NCBI RefSeq assembly: GCF_021018895.1
Contig: NC_079386.1
Span: 17,549,052 to 17,613,051, forward strand
DNA length: 64,000 bases
Direction of reading: 5' to 3'
Source of the DNA: Seriola aureovittata
Lineage: Eukaryota > Chordata > Actinopteri > Carangiformes > Carangidae
Shown: piece by piece, positions 1 through 13,900 of the stretch
How the letters are laid out: each line of letters starts with the position of its first letter
Position numbering within the stretch: the stretch's first letter is position 1
Position numbers and translations under genes: made by a program
The notes under the pieces: model-generated
Database searches by the model: none
What the model was told of the DNA's origin: nothing
Seen by the model: the letters and a program-made list of their open reading frames with translations, nothing else

Positions 1-600
1 TGATGGATTATCCATCATCATCATCATCATCATCATCATATAATGTTATTTTTTCATCATAACAAACATTTTGCATCACATTTAAATAAAATATTAATCT
101 TCATAATGTAGAAATATAAAGGTACATTAAAATTTAAATAATAAAATAAAGTACGAGTATCTCAAAATTGTATTTAAATATAATACTTGAGAAAATGTTT
201 GTTGTTATTATCTTCAGTGGTCAATAATATGATATATATAATAATATTATGATAATAAAATTATTTATTTATTAAGCAATTTAAAAAACCCAAAGGGCGA
301 TATCTGCGTAACGTGTTCAGGGAATTTCTTCACATTTGGCACAGATCTCCACTGGAACTCGAAGATGAACTGATTAGAGTTTGGTGCTCAGAGGTCAAAG
401 GTCAGTGTGACCTCAGAAAACACTGTTTAGCCTTTACTCAAGACTTCACACAGCAATTATGACAACAACAAAAAAATTACACACAAATGTTTAATATTTT
501 ATATGACTCTGGATAAACAGGGATGTAACCTGGAACTAGTCTGAGTGGCGGAGGGATACAACCACGAGGAGGTGATTCTAGTATTGTTTTCATGAGTAAA
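1..600. other. AT-rich upstream flank
   Basis: No coding sequence is visible here. The segment is AT-rich, with runs such as a short TA/AAT stretch near 225-270, and begins inside a simple repeat. It lies upstream of sh3gl2 and may hold distal regulatory sequence, but I see no motif that proves this. Confidence 0.4.
13..39. repeat. (CAT)9 microsatellite
   Basis: Nine uninterrupted CAT triplets at the left edge of the window. Confidence 0.9.
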
Positions 601-619
601 AGAAAGCGGCTGTTGGATG

Positions 620-687
620 CAGACTCAGCACTTATTTACCACATGGAGTGATCCATCATGTCTCTAGACGATCTTCGCCTCTCTCTC

Positions 688-737
<50 letters not shown>

Positions 738-982
738 ACTGAAAATAGCTCCAGCTGGGTTTGGTCTGGTCTGACAACCATCGGCTTCAACCACCAATTC
801 TGACCAAAATAAACGGACAATATCGACGTCTGGAGACCGTTAACCGGAGGATTTACCGCCTTTTTTTTTTTGGCTCGAGCTCGGTCGTATCCCCCCCCTC
901 CCTCCCTCCAGTATTATTACATATTTATATTTTTAAAACCTGATTTATCCCATTTTTTTTCTCCCCCTCCGCAACCGAAGTG
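620..982 (+). promoter_or_regulatory. sh3gl2 promoter and 5' UTR region
   Basis: This is the stretch just upstream of the endophilin start codon. It contains a long CT tract (679-735, one interruption) and then mixed, more GC-rich sequence leading to the ATG at 983. A pyrimidine tract beside a vertebrate first exon fits a promoter or 5' UTR. The transcription start and the 5' UTR structure cannot be fixed from sequence alone; no clear TATA box is seen. Confidence 0.4.
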
Positions 983-1375
983 ATGTCTGTCGCGGGGCTG
1001 AAGAAGCAGTTCCATAAAGCCACCCAGGTAAGGACAAACACACCGTCTGTTTGTGTTTGTTTAACGCACAATTTCTACAAAAATCTCGACACTTTTCATG
1101 TTTAATTTAGCGGGAAACCGTGAGACTGGTATAAAACACTGTTTATGAAGCTCAGCAGACGCCTGGGGTGTTAAAATGATTAAAACTCGCTTTTATTTTG
1201 TCCCTTTTAAGACGCCGTTATCACATTGGACAATATTTACATTTTCGTTGTGGATGAATATTAATGTTCATGTTTAAAAAGCTGGAATTAGGTGAATTAA
1301 AGGAGATTTGTGGATCATTTTAAAGCTGTTTTCTCGCGGTGTTTGGTGAGACTGTGAATTCGGGGTATAAACCCT

Positions 1376-1414
<39 letters not shown>

Positions 1415-1452
1415 TGGGATGTAATATTACGTAACATAATGTGAGTTGAAAC

Positions 1453-1490
<38 letters not shown>

Positions 1491-4400
1491 TGTGTCTGCA
1501 GAGCTGATTGGCTGTTGCTGCACGCAACAGGGAATTCCCTCCATCCTCCTTTCCCCTCCCTCCATCATTCCTTCAGCTGTTTTTCTGATTCCTCCACACA
1601 TCCCTCCATCCTCTTCTACATCCTTCTGCCTTTTCCTTTTAATTCATTTTCTCTTTTCTTTCATCCCTCCATCATCCTTTTATTTGCTTTTATGATTCCT
1701 CCAAACATCCCTCCATCCTCCTCTCCATCCCTCTTTCATCCATCACTCTTAATGGATAAACCAGCTCTTCGTCTTTCTCTCTACATCCATCCCTCCTTCA
1801 TCCCCTTTCACATGTTTGACAACCCTTACCTGTAAACATCCCTCCATCCCTCCGTCTCCTCTGCATCCTTCTGTCTTTTCATCCATCCATCATCCCCGTT
1901 GTCGTTCATTCACTTCCTGTTCTTTCCTCCTCCAGCATGCGTCCTTTCCTCACTCCTTTTTTATTTACATCCATCCATCCTCCATCCTTCATCCTTCTTT
2001 CCTTCCATCACTCCTTTAATTTCCTTTACCTCCCTTTTTAATATTTCTCCATCTTGTCTTTTCATCCATCCACCACTTCTCTCTCTTTCTTCTCCTTCCT
2101 TTCTCCCCTGTAGCCATCACTCTATTATTATACTTTGACTTTCCATCCCTCCATCATCCCTTCATCCGTTTCCCCTCCTGTCTCTTAGTCATCCTCCCTT
2201 CTCTTTAATCCCTCCTCTTCACAAGCACGTCTTTCTACACCTCCATCCTCCACCTTTCCATCCCTCTTTTATGTCTCTGTCCTTTTTGTATGTGGAGACA
2301 TCTTTTCATCACCTCTCTACACATTTTATCTCTTCTTCATCCCTCTGTTTTTTTTCCTCGTAGTCATCCTTTCATCATCCTTTGATGTTTTCCTCCTCCA
2401 CCTTTATTTACATTCATCCTCTGTGGAAACCTTCCCTTCTCCTTCCATTTTCATCCCTCCATCATTAGTCATAAACATCTTTCCATATTCCCACCATCCC
2501 CTCTTCTTCTCTTTGAACATCCTCCTCCTCTGTATTCCTTTACATCTTCCTTTACATCCACCCCCCCTCCATCCTCTGATACATCCGTCTATCATCCCTC
2601 CATCATCAAACCCTGACGTTTACTCATATTTCTGAATGAATATATAGTACGAGGTGAAACAGTCGAGATGAAGGTAAAGAGGAAGAGTGTGAACAGAACA
2701 AACAGACGAGCGGGAACAAAGAGCTTCGTGAGGAATCCCTTTGACCTTTCAGATGACGAGTCTGAACGTGAGATGAAGGTAGAGAGAGTGTGACAGGAAG
2801 GTAGCGGCTGTTTCAGACGAACTGACGTCAATACTCGTTGAGATATTTCAGTTTGGACCGAAGTGCAATCTACTAACTCCTTAACATGTCGTTTTTACGA
2901 GTCCAGGACTCGGACTTGAGTCCTAATTTTCAGGACTTGATTCGACTCGGACTGCAGCTTCAGTCATTCATGCTTTCATCTCTGCACATTTTCTACAGTA
3001 ATCTTTAAGAGGAATGAACGTTAAATAATCTCAGCTTCACTGTGTCCGAACATTGTTTACATTTTAGACATTTGCTTTCTAGTTGATATTTTTATTTAAC
3101 CAGGAAATACTCGTTTACATGAAAGACTTTGGCGTCTAAAAACAGTCGAACAGTTGTGTAAACGCACGTCTCAAACCATCACATCATCAAATCCTTCTTT
3201 CCACAACAAACTCCTTATCTATTATTTCTACTTCTGCCACAGCTGATAAGACGATCAGATCGATCTCAAAGTGGGTGAAAAAGTTTGAAGCGTTAATATG
3301 TTCCATTCAACAGTTCGTGTTACATTTTCATAAAAACTATAAATAAATAACCTGATTTAAATCCCAGGGTGCTTTAACTCTTCTGGAGACTGGAATGACT
3401 GGACGCTGTGGACTTTGATAGATTTGGATATTTTCCATTCTGTTCAGCGTCCCAGATTCGACTGTGGATACAGAGACGACGTCCGCTGTGTCTATTTCTG
3501 GTTTGAACTTTGGGGGGGGGGCGGAGTCAGGCACTGCCAAGATGGCGACTGTGGAGCAGCTCACTCTGAGCTTCAGAAACCTGTGGGTGACGTCACAGAC
3601 ACTACGTCTTTATTTACAGTCTGTGGTTAATACTTCAGGATTCGATCCAGCATAAGAAATACTAAAATAATTAACGTTACTTTTTAATTTTCTTTATTAT
3701 AAGCTCAATAAAATGTCACATATGAAGCGTTTCAAGCCTTAAATGCTTCATCAGTTGTGTCGTCGAGGAGTTTTGTGTTCTTGTAGTCTGGACTTTGAGT
3801 AAAGTGTTGCTTCTGGGAATCAATGTAGCTGCGTTTATGCTTTTGTTTATACTCCTCAGTAACGTCTGAGCCACTGTGAGTCTAAATCAATGAGAATGTT
3901 GTTTATTTCACACTTTCATACAGTATTGTGACCCGAGAGCTTCAGCACCGTCAATACAAGCTGAAGAAGAAACCTGATCGTCATCCTGAAGGACGAGAGC
4001 GTTTCTAAAGTGTAAAAACAAACAAACAAACAAACAAAACAATCTGTTTCCTTCATGTCTGTGTTTTGTCCCGACTGTCATCAGGACGAATTCCTGCGCG
4101 TTTGTTGCATTTGACGGATGAAGCGACGCTGATAAAGAGAGGAGATGATGTTTATTGATTCCTGGTGGGGAACTGGATCACTGCAGCAGAACAGAGCAGG
4201 AAATAAAAATAAAAAGTACAGCAGCAGAGACAGAGACGGAGACAGAGACGGAGACAGAGACAGTCCTGAAGGCTCAGACAGCTCCGGAGGATTCGCACCG
4301 TTTCTTCTTTTTTTTACGTAACATAATCCGTCCAAAAGAGCGCAGGCCACCGGCTCCGAGTCTCTGCTCCTATCGAATTATTTTATTCATTCAGGGATTT

Positions 4401-5628
4401 AACTCGGATCAAAGAAACAGGAAGTGACAGAGACGCTGGAGAGACTCACCTGTCATCAGTAGATATTCATGAAGTAAGAACTAAATATAAAACAGTAATT
4501 AAATAGTTTTTCTTGACATATTTAAATTATTTTAATTACCTGTCAAATGTATAAAATTACAGAGGAGGAAACTGAATCTGATTTTGCTTCTTTTACTTTG
4601 GAGGTTTCACTTTATTTGAAGCTGAAGCTGCAAAACGAGACTCCTTCACCCTCCCTGCAGGGCAGCACAGCTAGCGTGGCTCAAAATCATTAGTGTTTTA
4701 GCGCCCCTTATTTAGGATGGTGTGTTTTAGAAGAAGAAGTGTTTTCACATGGAGAGAGTAAATTACACCCAGAGCCCTGAGGACAAGATGGAGTTTATCC
4801 TCTTTATTGGTACAAACAAACCCTTTTAAATTCCCCCACAGATTTAACAGCAGCTAAGGTGTATTTATGTCTCATTTCTCATTTTAAAAAGATGAAACCA
4901 TTGATATCAGAGGAGCCTTAAAAACGTCTAAACCTGAAAAAGAAAAAGCAGAACCAGCCAGCGAGGCCAGAGGACTGAAATGTGTTAGTTCTTCTACACT
5001 TTCTGTCTGTGTCTCAGCCTGAAGCCCACGGCTCCTTCTGATGACATCAAGCTTTAAAAAATGCTTCACAAATATTCATTTTCATTTGTAAGAATTGAGT
5101 TTGTAGCAAAAGTTGCTCAAACAGGAGGAAATGGTGCGTTCGTTGGGGACTATTTTCAGCGGCGGATTAATCCACATTTGGTGCTTTAGTGAGTGTTTCC
5201 AGCAGCAGGACGGTGTGTGTGGGACTGAGTCAGAATGAACTTCAGTGTGTGTGTGCGTGTGTGTTCATGGTGATGTCAGAGGAATAAGATGTAGACACAC
5301 ACACACTTGTTCGGACGCCGCATTCGTTGAGTTAAAATGTCACCAGCCTCGTCCACCTGTGAATCAGCTGTTGATCAGGGTTTTTTTTTTTTTTCTTCTT
5401 CTTTGTCCTTAACGTGTTGAAGAGAGATGAGCGGCGTCACAAAGGAGCAGGAGGAAATAGATAAAAAAGACTGAATCACATGTTTGATCAGAAGCGGCGG
5501 TGTCTCTCTGAGGCGAGATGTTGTCAGCGTGAGGGCGAGCAGGCGGAGAGCGAGGCCCGAAATAGATCTGTGAATCAACTGCAGACGTTAATGGGAAGAG
5601 AGGGGGCGGCGTGACACGTCATGAAGTG

Positions 5629-5689
<61 letters not shown>

Positions 5690-7873
5690 TGATCGTGTAT
5701 CTGTTTCATCAACGTGGTTTGTGCATGGATATGTCGAGCAGAGTTCAACACACACAAAAACACAATGGGACCTGTAACCGGGGGCAACGGGGTGGATGTT
5801 GTGTCGCAGAGGTGAGGGATAGTTACAGATGATTACACGCAGCTCTGACGCTACGAGGGGCAATTTTAGGTTAAAAACTCTTAATTCGGTGTGAAACACA
5901 ACGACGCAGAAAGGTCACGACTCACTGTGTCATGATGAAATACGTGAAATACGCACTTCTGTCTTATTCCAGTGATGTTGTCGATGCTTGGTGTTTCTAC
6001 AAATTCAGACTTCGTTTCCCAGCAGCCCTCTTGTCTCCTGCGGATTAATTTCCTTTTGATCGACTGATCGTTGCAGCTCTGATGTGAGTTGTCGACCTTC
6101 GCACGAGGAAATACGATGCAGAAGACGACACTGGATCATGAGTTCGTTATAACTGTGCTGGATGACGTTGTTGACGAGTTTCCTGCAGGACAAAGGATTC
6201 TGGGAGTTGGCGTTACCACGAGTGACCACAGGTGTCGCCAAAGCAACCACGATGGGACCTTAATGGATTATAACGTTCAGAAAAACCAACATATAGAAGG
6301 AAATATATTTATATTCAACTCTTAGCAGCTTTAACAAGAATCTGTTTAAACAGGAAGTTGCTTTAATTTGGAATTTTCTAGAAGATTAAAAGTCAGAGCG
6401 AGTGAGACCTCTTGTTTCCAATCAGGGTTCATTGTGTTCTTTGATCTCAGGTGTATGCTCAGTGCCAGTGGATGGTTTCTCAGCCAATCAGATGTGAGGA
6501 GTGGGAGCTGTGTTTTGTAAGCAGAAGGCAATGAATTCTGGGAACATTAAAACTTGATACGAGCGTCGGCTCGTTGCCCGCGGAGACTTTAATCTAGGAC
6601 ACGTCTCAGCGTGAGCGTTCATACATGTGACTCTGCCTCACTCGTGTTTTAACAGATGGATGGTAGAAACCAGAGCTGAGCGGCGTCCGCGTGAAGCCGA
6701 CTGCTGAGTCGCAGCGCCCTCGACCGAGAGGATGACGGCTGCTGCTGCTGCTGCTGCCGCCAACGCCGGCGGCACGGGCAGGAAATGGGACACCTCAGTC
6801 CACCTGGCTGAATAAAACATGAGGGAGAGAAGGGAGAGATCGATACCTAAATATACATAACGAAAAGAGGAGAAAAAAGAGTCAGACTGGAGAGGAAAGA
6901 GGAGAGAGCAGATGATAAGGATGAGACAAAGTGAGACTGGTGGGATGGAAGAAGAGAATCATGGGAGAAGAAGGGGTGAGGAGAGGGAGGAGATGTTCAG
7001 ACAGTGGTCAGGGCTTTTATTTACATCACCTGCAGAATTAATACAAAATGCTGCTGTGAAATAATACAGAGAAATAATCAATAATCTCATTAAAAAAAAT
7101 CATGATATTAATATTTCTGCTTGATTTTATTTTGAAAGGAAAAAAATGATCTTTCTCTGTTGCTTCCTGATCAAACACACTCCTCTCTGTTTGAGGGGAC
7201 GGTGTTGTCGTGGCAACCACATATGTGCCAAGAGAAAGCAGCACAGGCTGTGCTCTGGTTGGCTCACTCAATAATTGATCTCCCTTGAGTGGATCACACG
7301 TGACGGAGGAGCAGAGGGAGGGAGACCCGTGTGTTTGCTTTGTGCCTTTGGTTTCAGGTGTATTTATCACATCTAATGTCTCGCCGCTCCTTGACCTTTG
7401 ACCCCTGACCTCCTCACCTCGCTTCAATGACAGGCCGAAGACTATAGAAATCATCTCACTGGTTGAGTTGCCACAACAATGACTGTCTGAATTCATCCAC
7501 ACAAAACAGTTTAGTCCTCAACTATCTTAAGCCGCACTGTGGTGCAATGAATTCTGGGTAAATTAATACTTTTTTCAATATTGGAAAAAAATGGCCGACA
7601 GAGGAGCCGCTTCCAACCGCTGAGCTCCGTTTAACCTTTACGAAGAATTCAACAGTTACAAGAAGCCTAAGACCAGTGTTACCATGGTAACAATCAGTGA
7701 CTCCTGCGCTGACCAGTAGCAGCCAACAACTAAAGACAGGAAATCCCTCAGGTTTGCTAACATTGTGCTGCCCTTTCAAAATAAAAGCACTGTTTGGCAG
7801 CTAAAATTACATGTTGACAAGCTGATGCTGACAGCGATGGCCTGGTTGTCTCTAAAGATATTAGAGAGGACAA

Positions 7874-7933
<60 letters not shown>

Positions 7934-10900
7934 GCAGTGATTGTAGACTATTCATCTTCTCAACTAAGAAAATCGATCCACAGCAGAGGAGATAAAACCA
8001 CACAGATTTATTTCGCTTTCTCTTTCATCACTTCCTTTGTTGTTTTCTTTGTTTCTTTCTTCTTCTCTTCTTCTTTTTATGCAGCCAACATATTGCTGAG
8101 CTCCTTTGCATACTAATCTATCACCATCAATCTCTCTCTCCGTTTTACTTCCCTCCCTCCCACACTCTTTCCAACTCCACAAACCCGGTTCAGAGTAATT
8201 GTCTATATTACGACCTCCTTCTGTAACAATATGTGTCTCGTTGCTGGGAGTTTTTATTGCCACATCAATCCTTAGAAATGCTATAAGGAGCAACAGCAGT
8301 GACGCCCTGCAGGGCTCCAACACAAACCCTCATATTCTGAATGAAGACATCTCTTATGTGTTTGAGTCAGTGTCGGAGGGTTGACTGGCCATGCTATTAG
8401 CCATGCTGTTAGCCATGCTAATAACTGTCATTTGGTTTCTGATGTTACATATAGTTAAACATTGTGAATAATGTTTTTATTTTAGCAATATTCAATTATG
8501 TTTACACTTTGTTGTTGCTACCTGACGCTCGGCTAATGAGAAGATATTTAAAGCTACGTTACTTATGTGAGTGTGAGCAATGCAAATTTACAATTATAGT
8601 ACAGTTATACCAACTAGGGGCATCAATTTTATAACATGAGATCAGTGCTAATCAACAAGTAAAAGTATCAATACCACATATCAAAAATACTCTACACATA
8701 AAAGTCCAACATGCAAAGTCTTGTTCGAGTAAAAGTCAATAAATATTATCGCGTGAAAATACTTAAAGTATGAAAAACAAAAGTATCTTTCTGTTTGTTA
8801 TCTCAACAGTCATGAGAGCAATATCATCTTCTCATCTAACTCTTCTTAGCAAGAAAATGAGTAAGCGTATTTCCCAAAAAGTTGAACTATTCCTTTAAAT
8901 TATTAAAGACTAAGTGTTCTCTTAAAGAATTACAGTGTAGAAAAGCATCTATATCATAATATAGATGCATAAAATAAGACTTAGTTGAGGTATAATAATA
9001 GCAGTTAAAATAATGATAATAATAATAATGATATCAGAATCAAACAAAAGGTCTAATACTGATGTAAAATCTAATATAAAAAGTCCAAAGAAATGAGAAA
9101 TTTATTTCTGATCAGTTTGTGATACTGAAACCAAACCTATAGTTTTTTTCACATGAAGAAGCAGCAGATTATTTATCACTTTAAAGATAATGATGGGTTT
9201 TGTAGCGAGTCCTCGTTCCGCTGGCGACCCCGTGGAGCTCGCCAAGTTTCCCAGTTTAGCTTCCAAAAACTGATTGTGTTGCTCATTACAAAGCAGTTAT
9301 CAGTTATCTCCATCAGTTTGACAGGAATATTCCCTTAAAGCCCATCAAACACTCACACAGTCGTTTCACAGCCTGTGGATCGCGGCTCCAGCTGCTCCGT
9401 GCTGATGGATGGAGCGGCGCCCTCCTGACGGGGGGGAGGGGGGAGATGGAGCACGCTTGATGTCGGCGTCTATGACGTGAATACAAATGAGCGGAGAATT
9501 AGACCCAGTACGTGAGCGTCTGAGGAGTGACACACTCGTCCGTCTTCGATGTTCGACTCTGGTTTCTCCGTCATATTTGTTTTTTTTTCCTTCAGTCCGT
9601 CTTTGTCTGAATCTCTCACTTCTCTGTTCTCTGCATCTTTTTTTTATTTTCTCATCAGCTGTTTATTTTTATTCTGCGTTTTCACTCACTACATTTTCTT
9701 CCTGTCACACTTCACACTCTTATGTGAGTGTTTTACTGTAACATCAAGTGACCCGTTGTTATATAACACTTCATCATACCAGCTCATGACATTAAAGCTG
9801 AGCGACGGAGACAAAAACTCTTTATTTTCTTTCTTTTTTTCATATTGATCGACATTGATAATTATTGATATGCACATTTACACCTCAGGGCAGAGGTGGA
9901 GGACTTAAGTCACAAATTTGAGGACTTGAGACTTACCTGACCAACACTGATAAAAAAACTCAACTTTGACTTGGTTTGATGGCTTGACACTTGAAGGTTA
10001 AGACACACATTTTATATTCTGGTGAACATTTTCTACAGAATGAGAAAACTCTGAATCCAAAATACATCCCAAGGTTTTTTATGGTTCTAAACAATCATTC
10101 ATGTCTGAATGAACAAGTCGATCATCTCTGCATTGATACAATATTTATGCTTGTTAGGCTCATGTTCGCTCTGCTGTGCATCTTCCTCGTTGAACAGATG
10201 GACACAGGGTTTATGGGAAATGTGTTGCACGAGATAAAGGACAAACAATCTAATTTATTTAGAGTGATTATAACAAAGTGTCATTAATGTCACGGTGACA
10301 AATGCTGCAGACAAAATGCTCCACGCAGCATCTTTAACCTTCGCACTGAGCCGCTCAGCAGACAGAGCTGAATGAAACAAGTCAAACTTATTGACGACAA
10401 AGTGTTTTTTCTGCTCCGTGTATTGATTCAGAGCGTCTGCACTCTGAGGACACAAACAGGAGTAGCTATGGATCTCTGGCACTCGTGTCTTATTGCTTAT
10501 AGACCGGCTATTGATCGGACATTGTGCATCAAGCCAGAGGAGAAAAAAAATCTTTACTAATCCATATATTTTAAAATGTTTTAAGATAACACCGGTGACA
10601 AATCAAAACTGTGTATTTACCTATAATTTAGCTATTTCATGTTATTTAATTGTACATCTGTAACTGCCTCAAAGTGTTACCTGTATGTTTAAAAATGACC
10701 AAGACGGATGTCTTACCTAACATGATGCAGATTTGTGGTGCTGTTAAACATTTTGTAATATTTTCCTATAATAATTTAGCTTTACATTACCAATACATTG
10801 TCCAAATGAAAACAGGTTGCATATACAACATTTTATTTTACTTTTTAAAACAAGAAACTTCAGTTAAAAAACAAGACAGCTGCACAGTGGACCTTTAATG

Positions 10901-13900
10901 TTAGACCTAAACACAACCTTCCAGGTTGGCCGACCAATCACAGCACTTCTTCCATAATCCTTCATTTTAAACCTTAAATTCAGATCTACAGCCAAAACAA
11001 CTTTTTTATTTGCCCATGGCCCAACTGTCAACCAAAGTCCATTAAAATCTGTCCACATTTTTAAACCTCCTGCTTGCAAACCAACAAACAGAACCAAAAT
11101 TGTTCCCTCCTTGACTGATGTTATACATATTTGTGTGTGGTTTCTTCTTATATTTTAATAATTAAAGGTCCCATCTAGTCTAAAGGTCTCTGTCCATGTG
11201 TAGTGTGATTATAGATCAGCTCTAGCTTCTATATTAATACTGTGAAAGTATCAAAGCCTCAGTCCACAGAGAAATGCACACAGCCTGTATTCAGAAACTG
11301 AGCCTTAAAACCAGCCGTCAGGACTTCTGGAACTTTGTGATGTCACAACAAAGCAGTCACCAAGCCCCGCCCACCTGGACCCACCATCCAAACCTTGCAG
11401 GATTTGGTTTCTCTGAGTGTTTTTACCTGAAATCTGCTGTATTTTTATTGGATCACTCAGAAAACAGTCAGCCAATCAGAAGAGAGGCTCAGAGCCTCCT
11501 CTCTTCTGATTGGCTCATCGACCTGTTGTTACTAGAGCTGCAGAGAGAAGCATGAGAGAGGAGATGTAAAACTACACTGAGATGGTTTTTGGTTCTTAAA
11601 ACCACAAATATATCTTCTTGTTGCTAACGTTGTCTTTAAATGTAATAGCATTTACTATCACTGCTGCTTGTTGTTGTTGTTGTTGTTGTTGCTGCTGCTG
11701 CTGCTGCTGCTGTTGTTGTTGTTGTTAACAATACAAAGTGCAGGTGAGCTGTTTGTGTTGTGTCTGAGCTGCTGCACTGCAGCTGGTCAGCTTCCTGCTG
11801 GAAACTAATCGTCGCCTCTCGAGAATGAAAATGCTTCTGCAGAGCGCTGAAACCTGCAGGAATTACAATGCAACACATGAAGCTGTTTACACCCAGGGGG
11901 CTTTGCCTTTCTCCTCCACTCTTCTTCACCTACTGTTGTTTTTCTCTCTCCTCCATTTTCTCTCAAATTTGATCTCATCCCTCCATCCCTTCTTTCCTTA
12001 TTATCCCGCTCCCACCTCCCTTCTTTTTTGATTTTGTCTCTCCTTTATTTTCAACCCATCTCCTATCCTCTTCTCCCTTTTCTCCTCTTTGCCTTCTCCC
12101 ACTCTTCCTCCTCCTCACCATCAAAGTCCTGATCCAGTCTTTCCTCTCTGTCTTACAATCACTTTCAGATCAGTTGCGTCTGTCTGTTTGATCCAGTTAT
12201 CCACTCGAACGCAGCGTGGATCCTGATAACGACTCTGAGGAGGTTTCATTGGACTGTTGTAGATAACAGAGACTCAGAAACGAGCAGTGACATCACAACT
12301 GGAATTGGTTTAGACTTTGCATCCTCACCGTCTCTGTCTAAAAGCTTTGTTGTGTCCAACAGGGTGTCCGATGCTTCTGCTGTTATATTTTATTATGTAT
12401 TCGGACAGTCGTGAGTCACATTTGTGCAGTAGGTCCTGAAACTTTTTAAAATCCAAACCAAAAGTGGTGTTTTTCTGTGGCAAGTGATTCACATCTTCAC
12501 TGTAGCATATCAAACTTGCATTGAGTCTAAAATCAACAAGTTAAAATTCTAACACAACACAAAATTCTTCAAAAGATGAATGCACCGTTACCTTTATTTA
12601 CTGAGTTTAGAAAATAGAAGGAAAGAAAACAGTGATATTTCATGTACAAAAGTTTGGGCCTTTGCATAAAACTTAACTTTCTATCTCTATATATATTAAT
12701 ACCAGGTGGAAAAGGGTTTTCTTCCTCTCACATTTTCACTTCTTAATATTTGTCTTCTAACATGAGTGTCCCTTGTTTTTGCTCTTCCTCTCCTCCATCA
12801 TCTTTTTCTTCTGTCCCTCCTACTTTACTTTTTTGTCCCTCCCTGTCTCCATCGATGTGCTTTTACATCCTCAAACTGATTTGAGGCCCCACATGTCACC
12901 AAATATCAAAAAGACCATCACTTTGTTCACTTTTTCACTTCACAGTCTTTCACTCTGATTCACTGCAGGTCTATCAGATAAACCTCCTTCTCTGTCTGAG
13001 TCTGGTAATTAAGTGGCTGCCATGTCTCACATTTTCTCTCTGAGGAGACGAATCATTATTCCTCGGCTAAATAGAGCTGGAAGGAAAAATAGCCGTTTGG
13101 GTTACACCTCTGCTTCTGTCGGCGAAAGCTTGCATCATTTTCCTGAACATTCACTGGTCCTGTGCATCTGATGATATAACCGTCCCTGCTAATGTGGAAA
13201 TAAATGGACTGTGTGTAGAAAGCCGGCTCGGACGCAATGGTTTGACACTTTCACAACGAACATAACGGGTCAGGTTAAAGCTGTAATTTTGCAGCTGTCA
13301 CATGATTATCTGCATCAGTTAAATTCACCTCCATGCCGAAGGTGATGAAACCGAAAAGCAACAGCAGAGACTCACCGACAGCTGAGCCTCCTCATCTCTT
13401 TTACACTGTATTAAACTGTGAAGATGCTTTCCATGATTGCAAAGCAGATCTTTGTGCTCGTTGTCTAAATACCGCAGGCAACGGGTAGATGCTAGTTACA
13501 GCACACACCAATTATGGAGGCATCGGGGCGACAGCAGTGGTTTAAGGAGTAGTCATTGCAAAATGTGCCAATATGATTCGCCATCAGGGGCCCCAAACAT
13601 TAGCCTGGTTTGCCTCTCCTGCTCCTACCTCCACCTCTACAGTTCATCTTTAAAAGAAGCAGTACAGTGGAGAAAGCAGCTCTTCTTCTTGCATGGATGT
13701 CGCCATTTTGATTTGATTCGTATCCTGCACGATACGCAGACGATGGTCTACTGTGCATGTTTAACAAGAGAACTTACGGGGGCAGACACAATCTGTTGGC
13801 ACAAAGTTGGAAGAATTTAGTCAAGTTTTCATCCAAATGTACCACAAATTGTAACCGAATCCCCCCAGAAAAATGAGCTAAAGACAATGTGAATTAATGT

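Noticed and set aside
1446..2138. Overlapping open frames rich in His, Ser, Pro and Phe
   Set aside because: All derive from the GT run and the pyrimidine-rich repeat.
3941..3960. TTCAGCACC resembling half of an RE1/NRSF site near sh3gl2
   Set aside because: The second half of the motif (GGACAGCGCC) is absent.
5630..5689. Regular repeats that could suggest a CRISPR array
   Set aside because: Tetranucleotide microsatellite with no spacers, in a vertebrate genome.
13437..13820. 127-residue plus-strand open frame in sh3gl2 intron 1
   Set aside because: Reads as unstructured sequence with no recognisable motif; a chance open frame or part of an old repeat.
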